A stretch of 47,696 nt of DNA from Nitrospirota bacterium (GCA_021814615.1 JAKAHZ010000011.1:1-47696), one strand, 5' to 3'; positions 25,442-33,933 are shown, counted from the stretch's first letter. Notes: generated by a model not told the origin, from the sequence alone. Made by a program: numbers and translations.

Positions 25442-26017
25442 ATGAAAGTCGTCGCATTCAATGGAAGTGCGCGCAAGGAAGGGAATACGGCGTTGCTGCT
25501 GAATACCGTTCTGGCGGAGCTGTCCGCCGAGGGCATCGAAACGGAGCTCTACTCTCTTGCGGGGAAGCCCATCCAGGGCTGCATCGCCTGCTACAAGTGC
25601 TTCGAAAAGAAGGACCAGCGCTGCGCCGTGGAAAAGGACGTGGTGAATGAGTGCATTGCCAAGATGGTCCAGGCAGACGGCATCCTGCTCGGTTCTCCCA
25701 CCTACTTTGCCGATGTTTCCGCATCGATGAAAGCGCTGATGGAACGGACCGGCATGGTCTCGCGCGCCAACGGAGACCTGTACAAGCGCAAAGTGGGCGC
25801 CGCCGTGGTCGCGGTGCGGCGCGCAGGCGCCTATCATGTCTTCAGCACGCTGAATTCGTTCTTCCTGATCGGCCAGATGATCGTGCCGGGGTCGAGCTAC
25901 TGGAACCTGGCGCACGGACGGCAGCCGGGCGAAGTGGCGAACGACGAGGAAGGCATGCGGACGATGAAGCATCTGGGCCAGAACATGGCATGGCTGATGA
26001 AGCAGCTGAAGAAGTAA
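25442..26017 (+). CDS. NADPH-dependent FMN reductase / iron-sulfur flavoprotein-like
   Basis: This 191-residue cytoplasmic protein has a flavodoxin-like fold. The FMN phosphate loop is GSARKEGNT at the N-terminus, and GSPTYFADVSASMKALMER is the second flavin-binding block. CIACYKC near residue 48 resembles the compact cysteine motif of iron-sulfur flavoproteins, though a full four-Cys site is not certain (another Cys lies in QRCAVEKD). Likely role: NAD(P)H-dependent reduction of a quinone, metal or other substrate. GGGAGG five bases before the ATG fixes the start. Confidence 0.88.
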   Translation: MKVVAFNGSARKEGNTALLLNTVLAELSAEGIETELYSLAGKPIQGCIACYKCFEKKDQRCAVEKDVVNECIAKMVQADGILLGSPTYFADVSASMKALMERTGMVSRANGDLYKRKVGAAVVAVRRAGAYHVFSTLNSFFLIGQMIVPGSSYWNLAHGRQPGEVANDEEGMRTMKHLGQNMAWLMKQLKK

Positions 26018-26047
26018 AGATCGGGAAAACAAGGGGAGGTAGGACGG

Positions 26048-27007
26048 ATGGGAAGAATCGGCACGTGGCTGCTCGCGGTTCTGGTATGTTCACTCGTTGC
26101 TGCATCGGCGGCGCTGGCCGGGGAGCAGCAGTCAGGCACAGCGCTCAGTTCCGCGGCGACGGGTACAGTCTTGCAGGAACAACCTGCGGCGACTGAGAAG
26201 CCTGCCGGCGAACCGAGACCGGAGACGGCAGGCGAGATCAAGCCCGCCCTCCAGTCAGCGCCTTCTGCCACGGCGCAAATAGTGACTCCGGAAGCCGAGA
26301 AAGCGCCGGCTGTTGAAGAGTCGAAACCGCAAGCCGAAACAAAGCCGGCAGCCGCAGAGCTCACCATTGCTCCCTCTCAATCGGTCGCCGCAGCGCTTTC
26401 CACCAAAGGGAAATTCAACGTCGAGCTGGGCCTGATCGGCGGCGTGGGATTCAAACAGGTTGATGTCGGAAAGATCACGGGTGGAGATCATCTCTGGTTC
26501 AGCGCAGGCGGCGGCTACGGCGCGGAGGTTACGATCGGTTACGGCGCCACCGACAGGACCGAAGTTGACCTGACCCTGGGCGGCCAGGAGAGTGTGGAAA
26601 TGCCCGACAATCCTGACGCTGACGTCACCTTCCAGCGCGGATTCGTGCTCGCCACGGGGAAATACGTCGTTCCCGTCAACGACCGGATGCGGTTCAAGAT
26701 CGGTGGAGGCATCGGCAGGTACAGCGCGGGACGGCTGGAAGTCCATACCTTCGGAGTCGGAGGAGGAGTGCTGGGAGTGGTCGACTACAATCCCGCCTAC
26801 GGATTGCACCTGTCCGGCGATTTCGAGGGGTTCTTCGCAACCAATACCGCCTTCGTAGCCGGGGTCAGGCTGTCGACGGTGCGGTATAAGGCGATGCAGT
26901 ACGTGAAGGACGGCACGCTGCAGCCGCTCGAGGACCTGAGCGGCGATTTCCGGAACCTTTACGGCGGGGGGGCGGATTTCACGATACGTATCGCGCGGTA
27001 CTTCTAG
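26048..27007 (+). CDS. Outer-membrane beta-barrel protein with Pro/Ala/Glu-rich linker
   Basis: This 319-residue protein has a signal peptide (cut after ASAALA), then a low-complexity linker rich in Ala, Pro, Glu and Lys to about residue 115. The rest is a barrel of alternating strands with many Gly and aromatic residues (for example VGFKQVDV, GGGYGAEVTIGYGA). The last residue is Phe in TIRIARYF, the usual signal for BamA-dependent insertion. The function is not identifiable; it may be structural or a small porin-like barrel, with the linker perhaps reaching to peptidoglycan. GGGGAGG upstream supports the ATG. Confidence 0.8.
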   Translation: MGRIGTWLLAVLVCSLVAASAALAGEQQSGTALSSAATGTVLQEQPAATEKPAGEPRPETAGEIKPALQSAPSATAQIVTPEAEKAPAVEESKPQAETKPAAAELTIAPSQSVAAALSTKGKFNVELGLIGGVGFKQVDVGKITGGDHLWFSAGGGYGAEVTIGYGATDRTEVDLTLGGQESVEMPDNPDADVTFQRGFVLATGKYVVPVNDRMRFKIGGGIGRYSAGRLEVHTFGVGGGVLGVVDYNPAYGLHLSGDFEGFFATNTAFVAGVRLSTVRYKAMQYVKDGTLQPLEDLSGDFRNLYGGGADFTIRIARYF

Positions 27008-27413
27008 ATACATCTGGGACGCGGATGAACGCGGATTCAAACCGAAGACTTATTGGACACGGATAGGGCGAGGGGCTTTGTTGGAACGCGGATCAAGGCG
27101 GATTTGAAGTCAAAACTAAAACATGTTGTACACGAATAGAATCTGATGAACACAGATAACCTTTGGAACCGCAAAGGCGCGAAGGACGCGAAGAAGAAAA
27201 GCAATAGAGGTGGTAGGTCAACGTCAACTACCGTGAATTAGATACGGATAAGGTTTGGAAACTGCGAAGAGCGCGAAGACAGAAGCAGGGGTGGGACGCG
27301 GATGAACGTGGATCAAAGCGATAAACCAGATCAGGCAGGATTCTTGAAAATTGTGGGTATTATCCGTGTTGATCCGTGAAATCCGTGTCCTATAAGCGCT
27401 CCTCACTGAATTA
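27008..27413. repeat. Mosaic of decayed short-period tracts
   Basis: This 0.4-kb gap contains no convincing gene. It is filled with fragments of the tract families: GGGACGCGGATGAACGCGGA, GGACACGGATAGGG, GAACACAGATAACC, CGCAAAGGCGCGAAGGACGC, ACGGATAAGG, GGACGCGGATGAACG and, in reverse orientation, TTATCCGTGTTGATCCGTGA. The ends face each other, so it may be a degraded unit of the kind that elsewhere carries a GxxExxY gene. Confidence 0.7.
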
Positions 27414-27839
27414 TCACTCCACCGAACATTCCCACGTTACGGTCACATTGTTCCTGAGCATGGCCCAGACCGGACAGAACTTCTCTTCCGCCATTTTGAC
27501 CGCCTTTTCCACGGATTCCTTGTCGAGTCCCTCGCCCTTCAGCGCATAGCAGATATGCGCATGAGTGACCATGGTAGGATGCTCGTCCATCCTGCGCTTT
27601 CCCTTCACCTTCACGTCCAGCTTTTCAACCTTCTTCCCCATTTTGCCGAGCAGGAACTGGACCGTGTGTCCGCTGCAGCTGGCCAGGCTCACGAGCAGGA
27701 GCTCCAGCGACGTGAATCCCTGGTCATCGCCCATGGGCGGCGTGTAATCGATGGCCACCTCATGGCCCGAGTGGCCCTTGCCCGTCAACTGCATCTTGCC
27801 TTTCAAGTCGCCGACAGTTACGTTCAGTTCGAGGTCCAT
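27414..27839 (-). CDS. OsmC/Ohr-family protein
   Basis: This 141-residue protein belongs to the OsmC family, whose characterised members reduce organic hydroperoxides with two cysteines. Both are present: one in SLASCSGHTVQFLL and one in EKFCPVWAML. The mid-protein MDEHPTMVTHAHICYALKG is the usual YhfA/OsmC-like form. AAAGGA six bases before the ATG at 27839 fixes the start. It lies 45 nt after the acyltransferase gene on the same strand. Its substrate may be a hydroperoxide, but YhfA-like members are less well characterised. Confidence 0.9.
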   Translation of the reverse strand: MDLELNVTVGDLKGKMQLTGKGHSGHEVAIDYTPPMGDDQGFTSLELLLVSLASCSGHTVQFLLGKMGKKVEKLDVKVKGKRRMDEHPTMVTHAHICYALKGEGLDKESVEKAVKMAEEKFCPVWAMLRNNVTVTWECSVE

Positions 27840-27884
27840 GGGAAGTCCTTTCTGCAGGTTCTGAGTAGAAGCTTCCGTGAAGAT

Positions 27885-28682
27885 TTAAATAGCTCCCTTC
27901 ACCTCGCCGCCCCATTCCTTCAGTTTTCCGCTGATGAACTCGACGATCTTCTGATGTTCCTCGTCGCCGCGGTTGGCGATGGGCATGGCATCGCCGAAGG
28001 CGAAGTGGACTTTCTTCGACGGGTCGATCTTGCCGAAGTCCTTCAGCATCCTGCCGTTCCCCCAGGCGTCGGTAAGGAGCGCGATCGGCACGACCGGAAC
28101 GCCTGCGCGCTTGGCAAGCTTCACGCCTATGGTATTGAACTCCGCGGGCTCGAACACACGGCTTCTGGTGGTCTGCGGGAAGACGATGATCGACTGGCCG
28201 GATTTGAGCTTTTCCGTGCCGCCTTCGAACACGGCTTTCAGGTCCTCGCGCGGATTGGTCCTGCCCACGGTGATGGGGTCCCGCGTGCGCATGACATATT
28301 TGAACACGGGGTATTCCACGAGACTCTGCTTCACCACGAAGGTCACGTTCTTGATCGGCTCGATGATCGTGGGAAGGACGAAGGTCTCGAGCGTGCTCAT
28401 GTGGTTTCCGATGAACACGCAGGGGCCGCTGAAGGATGCGAGTTTCTCCATGCCCGTCACTTCGATCGTGACCCCGACCTTTTCCAGCGCCCGCGCGGTC
28501 TCCAGGCTGCTGTCGCACCATTCACTGTCGCCGTATTTCCCTCGTTTTGCCTTGGAGCTGGCCCGGAACACGATGGAAAGGATGTCCGCATAAAAGGGGA
28601 CCGAAGGCATGAACTTCGCGAGCAGCGACGGGCTGATGTCCGCGGTCCGGTAGGTTCCGTTCTGGTACGTAAAGGTCTGCAC
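27885..28682 (-). CDS. PlsC-family lysophospholipid acyltransferase with HX4E motif
   Basis: This 265-residue protein probably acylates lysophosphatidate or a related lysolipid at the membrane face. The catalytic motif is NHMSTLE: H94 followed by E99 where most PlsC proteins have Asp. The second motif is FPQTTRSR in place of FPEGTRS, and GVPVVPIAL is the fourth. I recall that a deltaproteobacterial subfamily shares this NHMS-LE form, so it is probably active. The start is GTG at 28682 with AAGGAG six bases upstream. The protein has no long membrane helix; the N-terminus is amphipathic. Confidence 0.88.
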   Translation of the reverse strand: MQTFTYQNGTYRTADISPSLLAKFMPSVPFYADILSIVFRASSKAKRGKYGDSEWCDSSLETARALEKVGVTIEVTGMEKLASFSGPCVFIGNHMSTLETFVLPTIIEPIKNVTFVVKQSLVEYPVFKYVMRTRDPITVGRTNPREDLKAVFEGGTEKLKSGQSIIVFPQTTRSRVFEPAEFNTIGVKLAKRAGVPVVPIALLTDAWGNGRMLKDFGKIDPSKKVHFAFGDAMPIANRGDEEHQKIVEFISGKLKEWGGEVKGAI

Positions 28683-28744
28683 AAGATGCTCCTTGACGAG
28701 GGTGTGCCGAATTATTTTATAGATGAAGTCGTAAAAAGTCGATT

Positions 28745-28985
28745 ATCACCACGGAGACACTGAGGACGCTGAAACAATCTTACTAGAACCTATCTCATAA
28801 TTGAATTTGCAGTAATGGTTCGTCATGCCCGCGGAAGCGGGCATCCAGGAAATATCAGAAAACCCCTGGATTCCCGTTTTCACGGGAATGACCATCAACA
28901 AACAAAGCATCAGAATTTGATTTTGAGATAGGTTCTATATTCAAATTGTTTTTCTCTGTATTTCCGTGTCTCAGTGGTAGGTTTT
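28745..28985. repeat. Outer inverted CACGGAGACACTGAGG tract pair around a nested palindrome
   Basis: CACCACGGAGACACTGAGGA (28747-28766) faces CCTACCACTGAGACACGGAA read on the other strand at about 28963-28982. This is another flavour of the tract-pair family. Between the arms sits the palindromic element 28784-28937 instead of a gene. The outer pair lies between two minus-strand genes. Confidence 0.75.
28784..28937. mobile_element. MITE-like nested palindromic element
   Basis: The 27-nt ends TAGAACCTATCTCATAATTG (28784 on) and its near-perfect reverse complement (28911-28937) form terminal inverted repeats that begin and end in TA. Inside, GTCATGCCCGCGGAAGCGGG (28822 on) and its counterpart ending GGGAATGAC at 28892 form a second inverted repeat, each half with its own hairpin. 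The element is 154 bp with no coding capacity. This suggests a non-autonomous mobile element with a REP-like repeat inside it. Confidence 0.7.
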
Positions 28986-29052
28986 TTGAATTCTTACGCG
29001 AGCAGCAGTATACCATCGTTTCCAGTGGAGGTGAAGGGGATTTCTGCCGGGT

Positions 29053-30597
29053 CTAGCCGTGGAATGCCGCTTTTTGCGCGGCCGCAGTCTGGCCGGAGCC
29101 GATAGAGGAGAAATGAAGCTCGGGCGAGGGGCGCTGGATGTAATAGCCCTGCGCGTAATGGATGCCCGCGGAGGTGACTTCGTTCAGGATCTCGGCGGAC
29201 TCAACGTATTCGGCGATGGTCTTGATGCCGAGGCGGCTCGCCATGCCGGCAATGCTGGTCACGATCTCGCGCTCCACGGGTTTGCCGCCCGGCAGGCTCT
29301 TGATGAACTCGCCGTCCACCTTGAGATAGTCGACGGGAAAGGATTTGAGGTACTGGAAGGACGAATAGCCCGAGCCGAAGTCGTCGATGGCGAAGCGGTA
29401 CCCCTCGTTGCGGAGCCTTCGCACGAAATCCTCGATCAGACGGATGTTCTTGACCGTATCGCGCTCGGTGATCTCGAAGACCATGGCGCCCGGTTCCACA
29501 TTGAAATTGCGGAAGAGCGAACGGAGCGTGGGGATGAACTCCTTGATGATCAGGGCCTTGGGCGAAAGATTCAGGAAAAGCGTGCCGGTGAACTTCCGCT
29601 CCCTGGCGACGGCGAAGGCCTGCTCGATCAGGTTGTAATCGATGCGGCCGATGGCGCCCATGTTCTCGGCCGCTTCGATGAACTCCGCGGCGGGGATGAT
29701 CCTGCCTTCGATATCGATGCGCGTCAGCACTTCGTAGGCGAGCACGGTTTTTGTCCGAACGTCGACGATGGGCTGGAAATAGGGGACGATCTTGCGCCGC
29801 TTGTTGTTCCGCAGGGCGTCGAGGATCATCACATGTTTTTCCCCCAGGTGCTTGATGAGCTCCACGTTGTCCTGGTCGCTCGGGAAGGCCAGGTGGTCCT
29901 TGCCGTTCGATTTGGCCTGGGCCAGCATGCTGTCGGCCAGCAGAAAGAGGTCCTGGGCGTCCTTGGCGTGGCTGGGGAAGACCGCGACGCCGATGGACAC
30001 GGTCTCCTGCAGATGGGTCCCGTCGGTCAGCATCATCTTGTGCGTGCGGAGGAATTCCATGATGCGGTTGGCCACGATGTAGGCCTGCTCCTCGTCGCAG
30101 ACGGGCAGGATGGCGGTGAAGTTGTCGCCGGCATACCGCGCGGGGATGTCGCCCTTGCGGACCGCGGTCTTGAGCAGCGCGGCCACGTCCTTTAGGTACC
30201 GGTCGCCCACTTCATGGCCGTATTTGTCGTTCAGGAGCTTGAAATTGTCCACGTCGATGTGGAGGAGGGTGAACTTGTACTGCTGGCGCGCGGACCGCTG
30301 CGTCTCGTACTGCAGCAGGTCCCAGAAGGTGTGCTGGTTGTACAGGCCCGTGAGCGGATCGCGGGTGGCGAAGCTTTCCGCGTCGGTAAGCGCGTTCCTG
30401 ACGGCCTTGGCGAGGATGATCGCGGCTCCCGCGGGAACGGGGGCAAGGCAGAGGAGGACCGTGGCAAGGGCCGTGAGCTTCCAGGCGGCGGCGACGGGGA
30501 AGAAAAGCAGGTACAACCCCGAGGCGGCCATGCAGAGCGAAGCGATCACTGCCGCTGCAATAAGGAGAGATGCTGTTGTTCGGTCCGTACCAACCAT
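29053..30597 (-). CDS. c-di-GMP phosphodiesterase with degenerate GGDEF and an EAL-type domain
   Basis: This 514-residue protein has two N-terminal membrane helices (about 8-30 and 37-60). The GGDEF domain (about 75-235) has AGDNF instead of GGDEF near residue 155, so it should not make c-di-GMP. The EAL domain (about 255-510) has EVL for EAL near 287 but keeps NLSPKALI, EITERD, DDFGSGYSS (about 404), KVDGEFIK and AEYVES, the metal and catalytic residues. Phosphodiesterase activity is therefore expected, with the N-terminal half a possible GTP sensor. The ATG at 30597 has no clear Shine-Dalgarno motif; a strong promoter lies just upstream. Confidence 0.92.
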   Translation of the reverse strand: MVGTDRTTASLLIAAAVIASLCMAASGLYLLFFPVAAAWKLTALATVLLCLAPVPAGAAIILAKAVRNALTDAESFATRDPLTGLYNQHTFWDLLQYETQRSARQQYKFTLLHIDVDNFKLLNDKYGHEVGDRYLKDVAALLKTAVRKGDIPARYAGDNFTAILPVCDEEQAYIVANRIMEFLRTHKMMLTDGTHLQETVSIGVAVFPSHAKDAQDLFLLADSMLAQAKSNGKDHLAFPSDQDNVELIKHLGEKHVMILDALRNNKRRKIVPYFQPIVDVRTKTVLAYEVLTRIDIEGRIIPAAEFIEAAENMGAIGRIDYNLIEQAFAVARERKFTGTLFLNLSPKALIIKEFIPTLRSLFRNFNVEPGAMVFEITERDTVKNIRLIEDFVRRLRNEGYRFAIDDFGSGYSSFQYLKSFPVDYLKVDGEFIKSLPGGKPVEREIVTSIAGMASRLGIKTIAEYVESAEILNEVTSAGIHYAQGYYIQRPSPELHFSSIGSGQTAAAQKAAFHG

Positions 30598-30627
30598 AGT
30601 TTTTGGGATGCAGGAAAGTGCAATTCA

Positions 30628-30656
30628 AGGATAGGCTTTTTCCTTCTGCTTGTCAA
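30628..30656 (-). promoter_or_regulatory. sigma70-like promoter of the GGDEF-EAL gene
   Basis: On the minus strand TTGACA (30656-30651) and TATCCT (30633-30628) are separated by 17 nt. The start would be near 30621, giving a leader of about 24 nt to the ATG at 30597. Confidence 0.65.
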
Positions 30657-30773
30657 GCTTCCCGTACGTTGCCCTCCCTCTCTGCCTGGACGCCCCGGCG
30701 GAGAATGCGCCGCGGGCGGACCGCCGCTTTGAAAAGGCTTGCAAAGCCCCGGTAAAAAAGAGAGAATGGCGCC

Positions 30774-32333
30774 ATGCCGGGAGCCCTTTTGAGGAAAACC
30801 ATCGCGCAGATGGTCATGCCGAGGATAGAAGGCGCCAGACTTTCCGAGCCAGCCTATCGCGCGGAGGCGGCCCGGCTCATCGCCGGGGGGATCGGCGGGT
30901 TCATTCTCTTCGGCCGGGACGTGGAAAGCACGCCTGCCTATCTTGCGGAACTGCAGTCGCTCGCAGAGGTGCCGCTCCTCATCTCCTCCGACGTGGAGCG
31001 GGGCCTCGGCCAGCAGCTCGCCGGGGGCACGCGGTTCCCGAGCCAGCGGGCGGTCGCCCAGGCGGTGAACCGCAGGCGGAAAAAGGACCTCGACCTCCTG
31101 AACCGCATGCTCGATGCCGTTCGGATCGAATCGCGGGCCGCCGGCATTCACATCGTCTTTTCGCCGGTCATGGATGTGAACAACAATCCGGACAATCCCA
31201 TCATCTGCACGCGCGCCTTCGGCGAGGACCGCGAGACCGTGGAATGGTTCGGATCGCGGTACATTCGGCGGCTCCAGAAGGCGCGGCCCGACGGAACGCT
31301 CGACCTCTTCGCCTGCGCCAAGCACTTTCCCGGCCACGGCGACACGGACCAGGATTCCCATTCCGTGCTGCCGGTGATCCGGGCGGACAAGGGCAGGCTG
31401 AACCGCGTCGAGCTGCCGCCCTTTCGCGAGGCGGTGAAGGACGGCGTGGGAACGATCATGGTGGCGCACCTGCTCGTGCCGGCGCTCGACCCGACCAAGC
31501 CGGTCACCTTCTCGAAGAAGGTGGTCACCGCGCTGCTCCGCGAAGGCATGGAATTCAACGGGTTGATCGTGTCCGATGCGCTCGACATGGGCGCCCTGGC
31601 GAACGAATACTCGCAGCAGGACATCGCGGTGCGGGCTGTTGCCGCGGGCATGGATATCCTGCTGCATCCCGTGGATGCCCGGGTCACCATCGAAGCGGTC
31701 GCCCGTGCAGTGGAGGCAGGCACGCTCACGGAGCAGCATATCCGCGAGTCAGCCGGCCGCATCATGGCGGCGAAGAAGCGGCTCGGCCTGCGTTCCGGAA
31801 AGACAGCGAAACCGGCGGTTGATTATGAAAAGCACCGCATGATCGCCGAGGATCTCGGCAGGAAGGCGGTGAAGCTCCTTCGCGGCAGCAAAAAGAAGCT
31901 TCCCCTCGATCCCGTCGGGACCATGGCCTGCGTGGTGATGGACGACGACAGCAGGGGCGAAGGAGAGCCGTTCATGCATGCCATGATCGGCAACTTCGGC
32001 TCCGTGAGCGCCACCGCCATAACCCCCGAGTCCGCGGGAGCGGGCGCGCTGGACCACATTGCCGTGGACCGGGCCAGTTCGCTCGTGATCGCCGTCTTTT
32101 CGCGCATCTCCGCGTCCAAGGGCCGCTCGGGCATCTCTCCCGCCCTGCAGAGCGCGGCAAGGAATCTCCTGAAAGGGGCGCGTAAGGCCGGAAAACCCTC
32201 CGCGGTCATCTCCTTCGACAGCCCCTATATTCTCGACCAGTTCAAGGACGCCGATCTCCTGATCGCGGGATATGACCGCATGAACGCGATCCAGCGGGCG
32301 GCAGCCGACCTGCTGGCGGGAATGGGAACGTGA
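30774..32333 (+). CDS. Glycoside hydrolase family 3 beta-N-acetylhexosaminidase, NagZ-like
   Basis: This 519-residue protein probably trims N-acetylglucosamine from peptidoglycan fragments. The GH3 barrel is clear: the NagZ signature KHFPGHGDT begins at K183, D194-S-H196 gives the Asp-His acid/base dyad of this subgroup, and SDALDMG puts the likely nucleophile at D268. The N-terminus IGGFILFGRDVES and SSDVERGLGQQLAGG are also typical. The C-terminal 170 residues form a second domain, so it is longer than the single-domain E. coli NagZ (about 340). No signal peptide is seen, suggesting a cytoplasmic recycling role. Start choice is moderate; MVMPRIEG a few codons later is an alternative. Confidence 0.92.
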   Translation: MPGALLRKTIAQMVMPRIEGARLSEPAYRAEAARLIAGGIGGFILFGRDVESTPAYLAELQSLAEVPLLISSDVERGLGQQLAGGTRFPSQRAVAQAVNRRRKKDLDLLNRMLDAVRIESRAAGIHIVFSPVMDVNNNPDNPIICTRAFGEDRETVEWFGSRYIRRLQKARPDGTLDLFACAKHFPGHGDTDQDSHSVLPVIRADKGRLNRVELPPFREAVKDGVGTIMVAHLLVPALDPTKPVTFSKKVVTALLREGMEFNGLIVSDALDMGALANEYSQQDIAVRAVAAGMDILLHPVDARVTIEAVARAVEAGTLTEQHIRESAGRIMAAKKRLGLRSGKTAKPAVDYEKHRMIAEDLGRKAVKLLRGSKKKLPLDPVGTMACVVMDDDSRGEGEPFMHAMIGNFGSVSATAITPESAGAGALDHIAVDRASSLVIAVFSRISASKGRSGISPALQSAARNLLKGARKAGKPSAVISFDSPYILDQFKDADLLIAGYDRMNAIQRAAADLLAGMGT

Positions 32334-32360
32334 CGAGAGGCGCGTAACGCTTTCTCGGCA

Positions 32361-32393
32361 CCCTGTACGCTGTACTTGGAACGTTGTACTTCA
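32361..32393. repeat. GTACG(C/T)TGTACTT quasi-repeat tract at a gene start
   Basis: CCCTGTACGCTGTACTTGGA followed by ACGTTGTACTTCA consists of repeated GTACG/TTGTACTT units of about 8-10 nt. It ends exactly at the ATG at 32394. It is a further flavour of the short-period tracts and leaves no room for a Shine-Dalgarno sequence. Confidence 0.6.
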
Positions 32394-33038
32394 ATGATAC
32401 ATACCTTCCTCATTTTCCTCTCCTTCGCTGTGCTCCACAGCATCATGGTTTCCTGGCGGTTTAAGCAGCTCCTGAAGACGGTCCTGGGCGAGCCGTTCAT
32501 GCAGGCATGGTACCGGCTGCTCTTCACCGTGGTCAGCGCAGTCACGGCGGGGGGCGCCTTCTGGCTTATCCGCCAGGTCCCTGACCGGCATCTCTGGACC
32601 GCTCCGGAGGCCCTGGGATGGGTCATGCGCGCTCTGCAGGCGGGCGCGGCCCTCTTCGGCGCGCTGGCATTCCGGTACCTGGACGGCGGCGAATTCCTGG
32701 GCATCACACAGTCGTGGCGGGCGCTCTCGGGCAGGCGCAGGGACGGGAATATCGAGGGGCTCACGCAGAAGGAACTGGTCACCACGGGCGTCTACGGCGT
32801 CGTGCGCCACCCCCTCTATGTTGCGGGGATCGTCTTCATGACCATGCAGCCGCGCGTCACGCTGAACGGGTTTACGGTAACGTTGCTGGCTGACCTTTAT
32901 TTCCTCTTCGGCATGCTCATCGAGGAGCGGAGATTCATTGGAATCTTCGGAGATCAGTACCGGAAATATATGAGGGAGGTGCCGAGGATGATGCCGAAAT
33001 TGTCGCGAAAGGACCGGCGGGGGGAGCGGCAAGGATGA
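32394..33038 (+). CDS. Isoprenylcysteine-carboxyl-methyltransferase / NnrU-like membrane protein
   Basis: This 214-residue protein has about five membrane helices. The C-terminal part GVYGVVRHPLYVAGIVF plus EERRFIGIFGDQYRKYM matches the SAM-binding region of ICMT/PEMT-type membrane methyltransferases (RHP and E...R...Y). The N-terminus (FAVLHSIMVSW) resembles NnrU proteins. The substrate is unknown. The ATG at 32394 follows a repeat tract directly and has no Shine-Dalgarno sequence. The 3' end overlaps the next gene by 4 nt. Confidence 0.82.
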   Translation: MIHTFLIFLSFAVLHSIMVSWRFKQLLKTVLGEPFMQAWYRLLFTVVSAVTAGGAFWLIRQVPDRHLWTAPEALGWVMRALQAGAALFGALAFRYLDGGEFLGITQSWRALSGRRRDGNIEGLTQKELVTTGVYGVVRHPLYVAGIVFMTMQPRVTLNGFTVTLLADLYFLFGMLIEERRFIGIFGDQYRKYMREVPRMMPKLSRKDRRGERQG

Positions 33039-33631
33039 ACCGAACGTGGGGAGTTGTGCTGGGAACGGTTGCCGGTGTCGCCCTGGTCTGCGCCTTGTAC
33101 CTGATCCTGCGGCATGGGGAGCGCTCCGTGAGCGGCGAGTTGCCGCCGGACGTCGCGGCCAAGCTTGATGTCGCCGAGCGTGAGATCATCAGTACGCAGG
33201 TGCCGGCGCTCTTCCCCCTGCATTTCCCGCGGGGCGTCGACCGGCTTCGGCTCGAAAGCAGGGAACCGCTTGACGACTCGATCGTGGAACGGGGGGAATT
33301 CTCCCTCCCCGATCCCGGCGGCGAATTTCCGGACCGCTTGATCGCTCCCGACGGGTCTGCCTATCTGGAACTCTCCGGCGATGGGGAGGCGGAGCCGGAT
33401 TCGGTGCTCTGGCTTGTTTCCCTTGTGGCGCAGGAACGACGGCGCTTGCTCTTCTACGGCCCCGAGATCACACTCGACGATGCGCGATGGATCGGAAACG
33501 ACGTCATCGCGGTTGTCGGTGTGGATAACGGGGCGGACGGGGAATCGGCGTCTGAGGAGGCGATCCTCTGGCTGATCCGGCTCAGGGAACGAGTGGTGTC
33601 CATCTACGGAACCTCCGACTCGGAGCGGTGA
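33035..33631 (+). CDS. Hypothetical protein with N-terminal membrane anchor
   Basis: I do not recognise this 198-residue protein. It has one N-terminal hydrophobic segment (VVLGTVAGVALVCALYLIL) and an otherwise soluble, acidic body with beta-strand-like patches (SVLWLVSLVAQERRRLLFYG, DDARWIGNDVIAVVGVDNGA). These could form a small propeller-like or sensor fold outside the membrane. The ATG overlaps the upstream methyltransferase-like stop as ATGA, so the two are co-translated and may act together. Confidence 0.75.
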   Translation: MNRTWGVVLGTVAGVALVCALYLILRHGERSVSGELPPDVAAKLDVAEREIISTQVPALFPLHFPRGVDRLRLESREPLDDSIVERGEFSLPDPGGEFPDRLIAPDGSAYLELSGDGEAEPDSVLWLVSLVAQERRRLLFYGPEITLDDARWIGNDVIAVVGVDNGADGESASEEAILWLIRLRERVVSIYGTSDSER

Positions 33632-33933
33632 ATCAGCGCGACACGCTCTGCATCACGACGATCTTTCCCGCCCGATGCGCCTGCAACCAGCTTGAAGTTT
33701 TCCCGTTCGACTGACGTGGGTTTCCCATCATGCCCAGCCCCCCCGTTCCGCCGGCCGACGGAACAGCCGTATCCGGTTCACTTCATCGTGACGTAGGATT
33801 CCATCTTGTTGCTCCCCTGGAGCGCGCTCACGTGATTCGTCCGGCAGGGCGCCGAACATGTGCGACTGGCGCTGTGGAAGAAGGGAGGAGGCACTGACAT
33901 CGGGTGACGCTCTACAACGAAGAGGGAAAAGGG
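33632..33933. other. Intergenic stretch, possible gene remnant on the minus strand
   Basis: No confident gene. On the minus strand a 40-codon frame (33778-33900) with CSAPCRTNHVSALQGSNKME is followed in another frame by a stretch ending near 33650 (NGKTSSWLQAHRAGKIVVMQ). The two could be parts of a decayed, frameshifted gene. I cannot name a family, and chance coding in GC-rich DNA is equally possible. Confidence 0.3.

Noticed and set aside
27224-27406. 60-codon minus-strand frame in the tract mosaic
   Set aside because: It translates decayed repeat units (for example RISRINTDNTH), a common artefact of such tracts.
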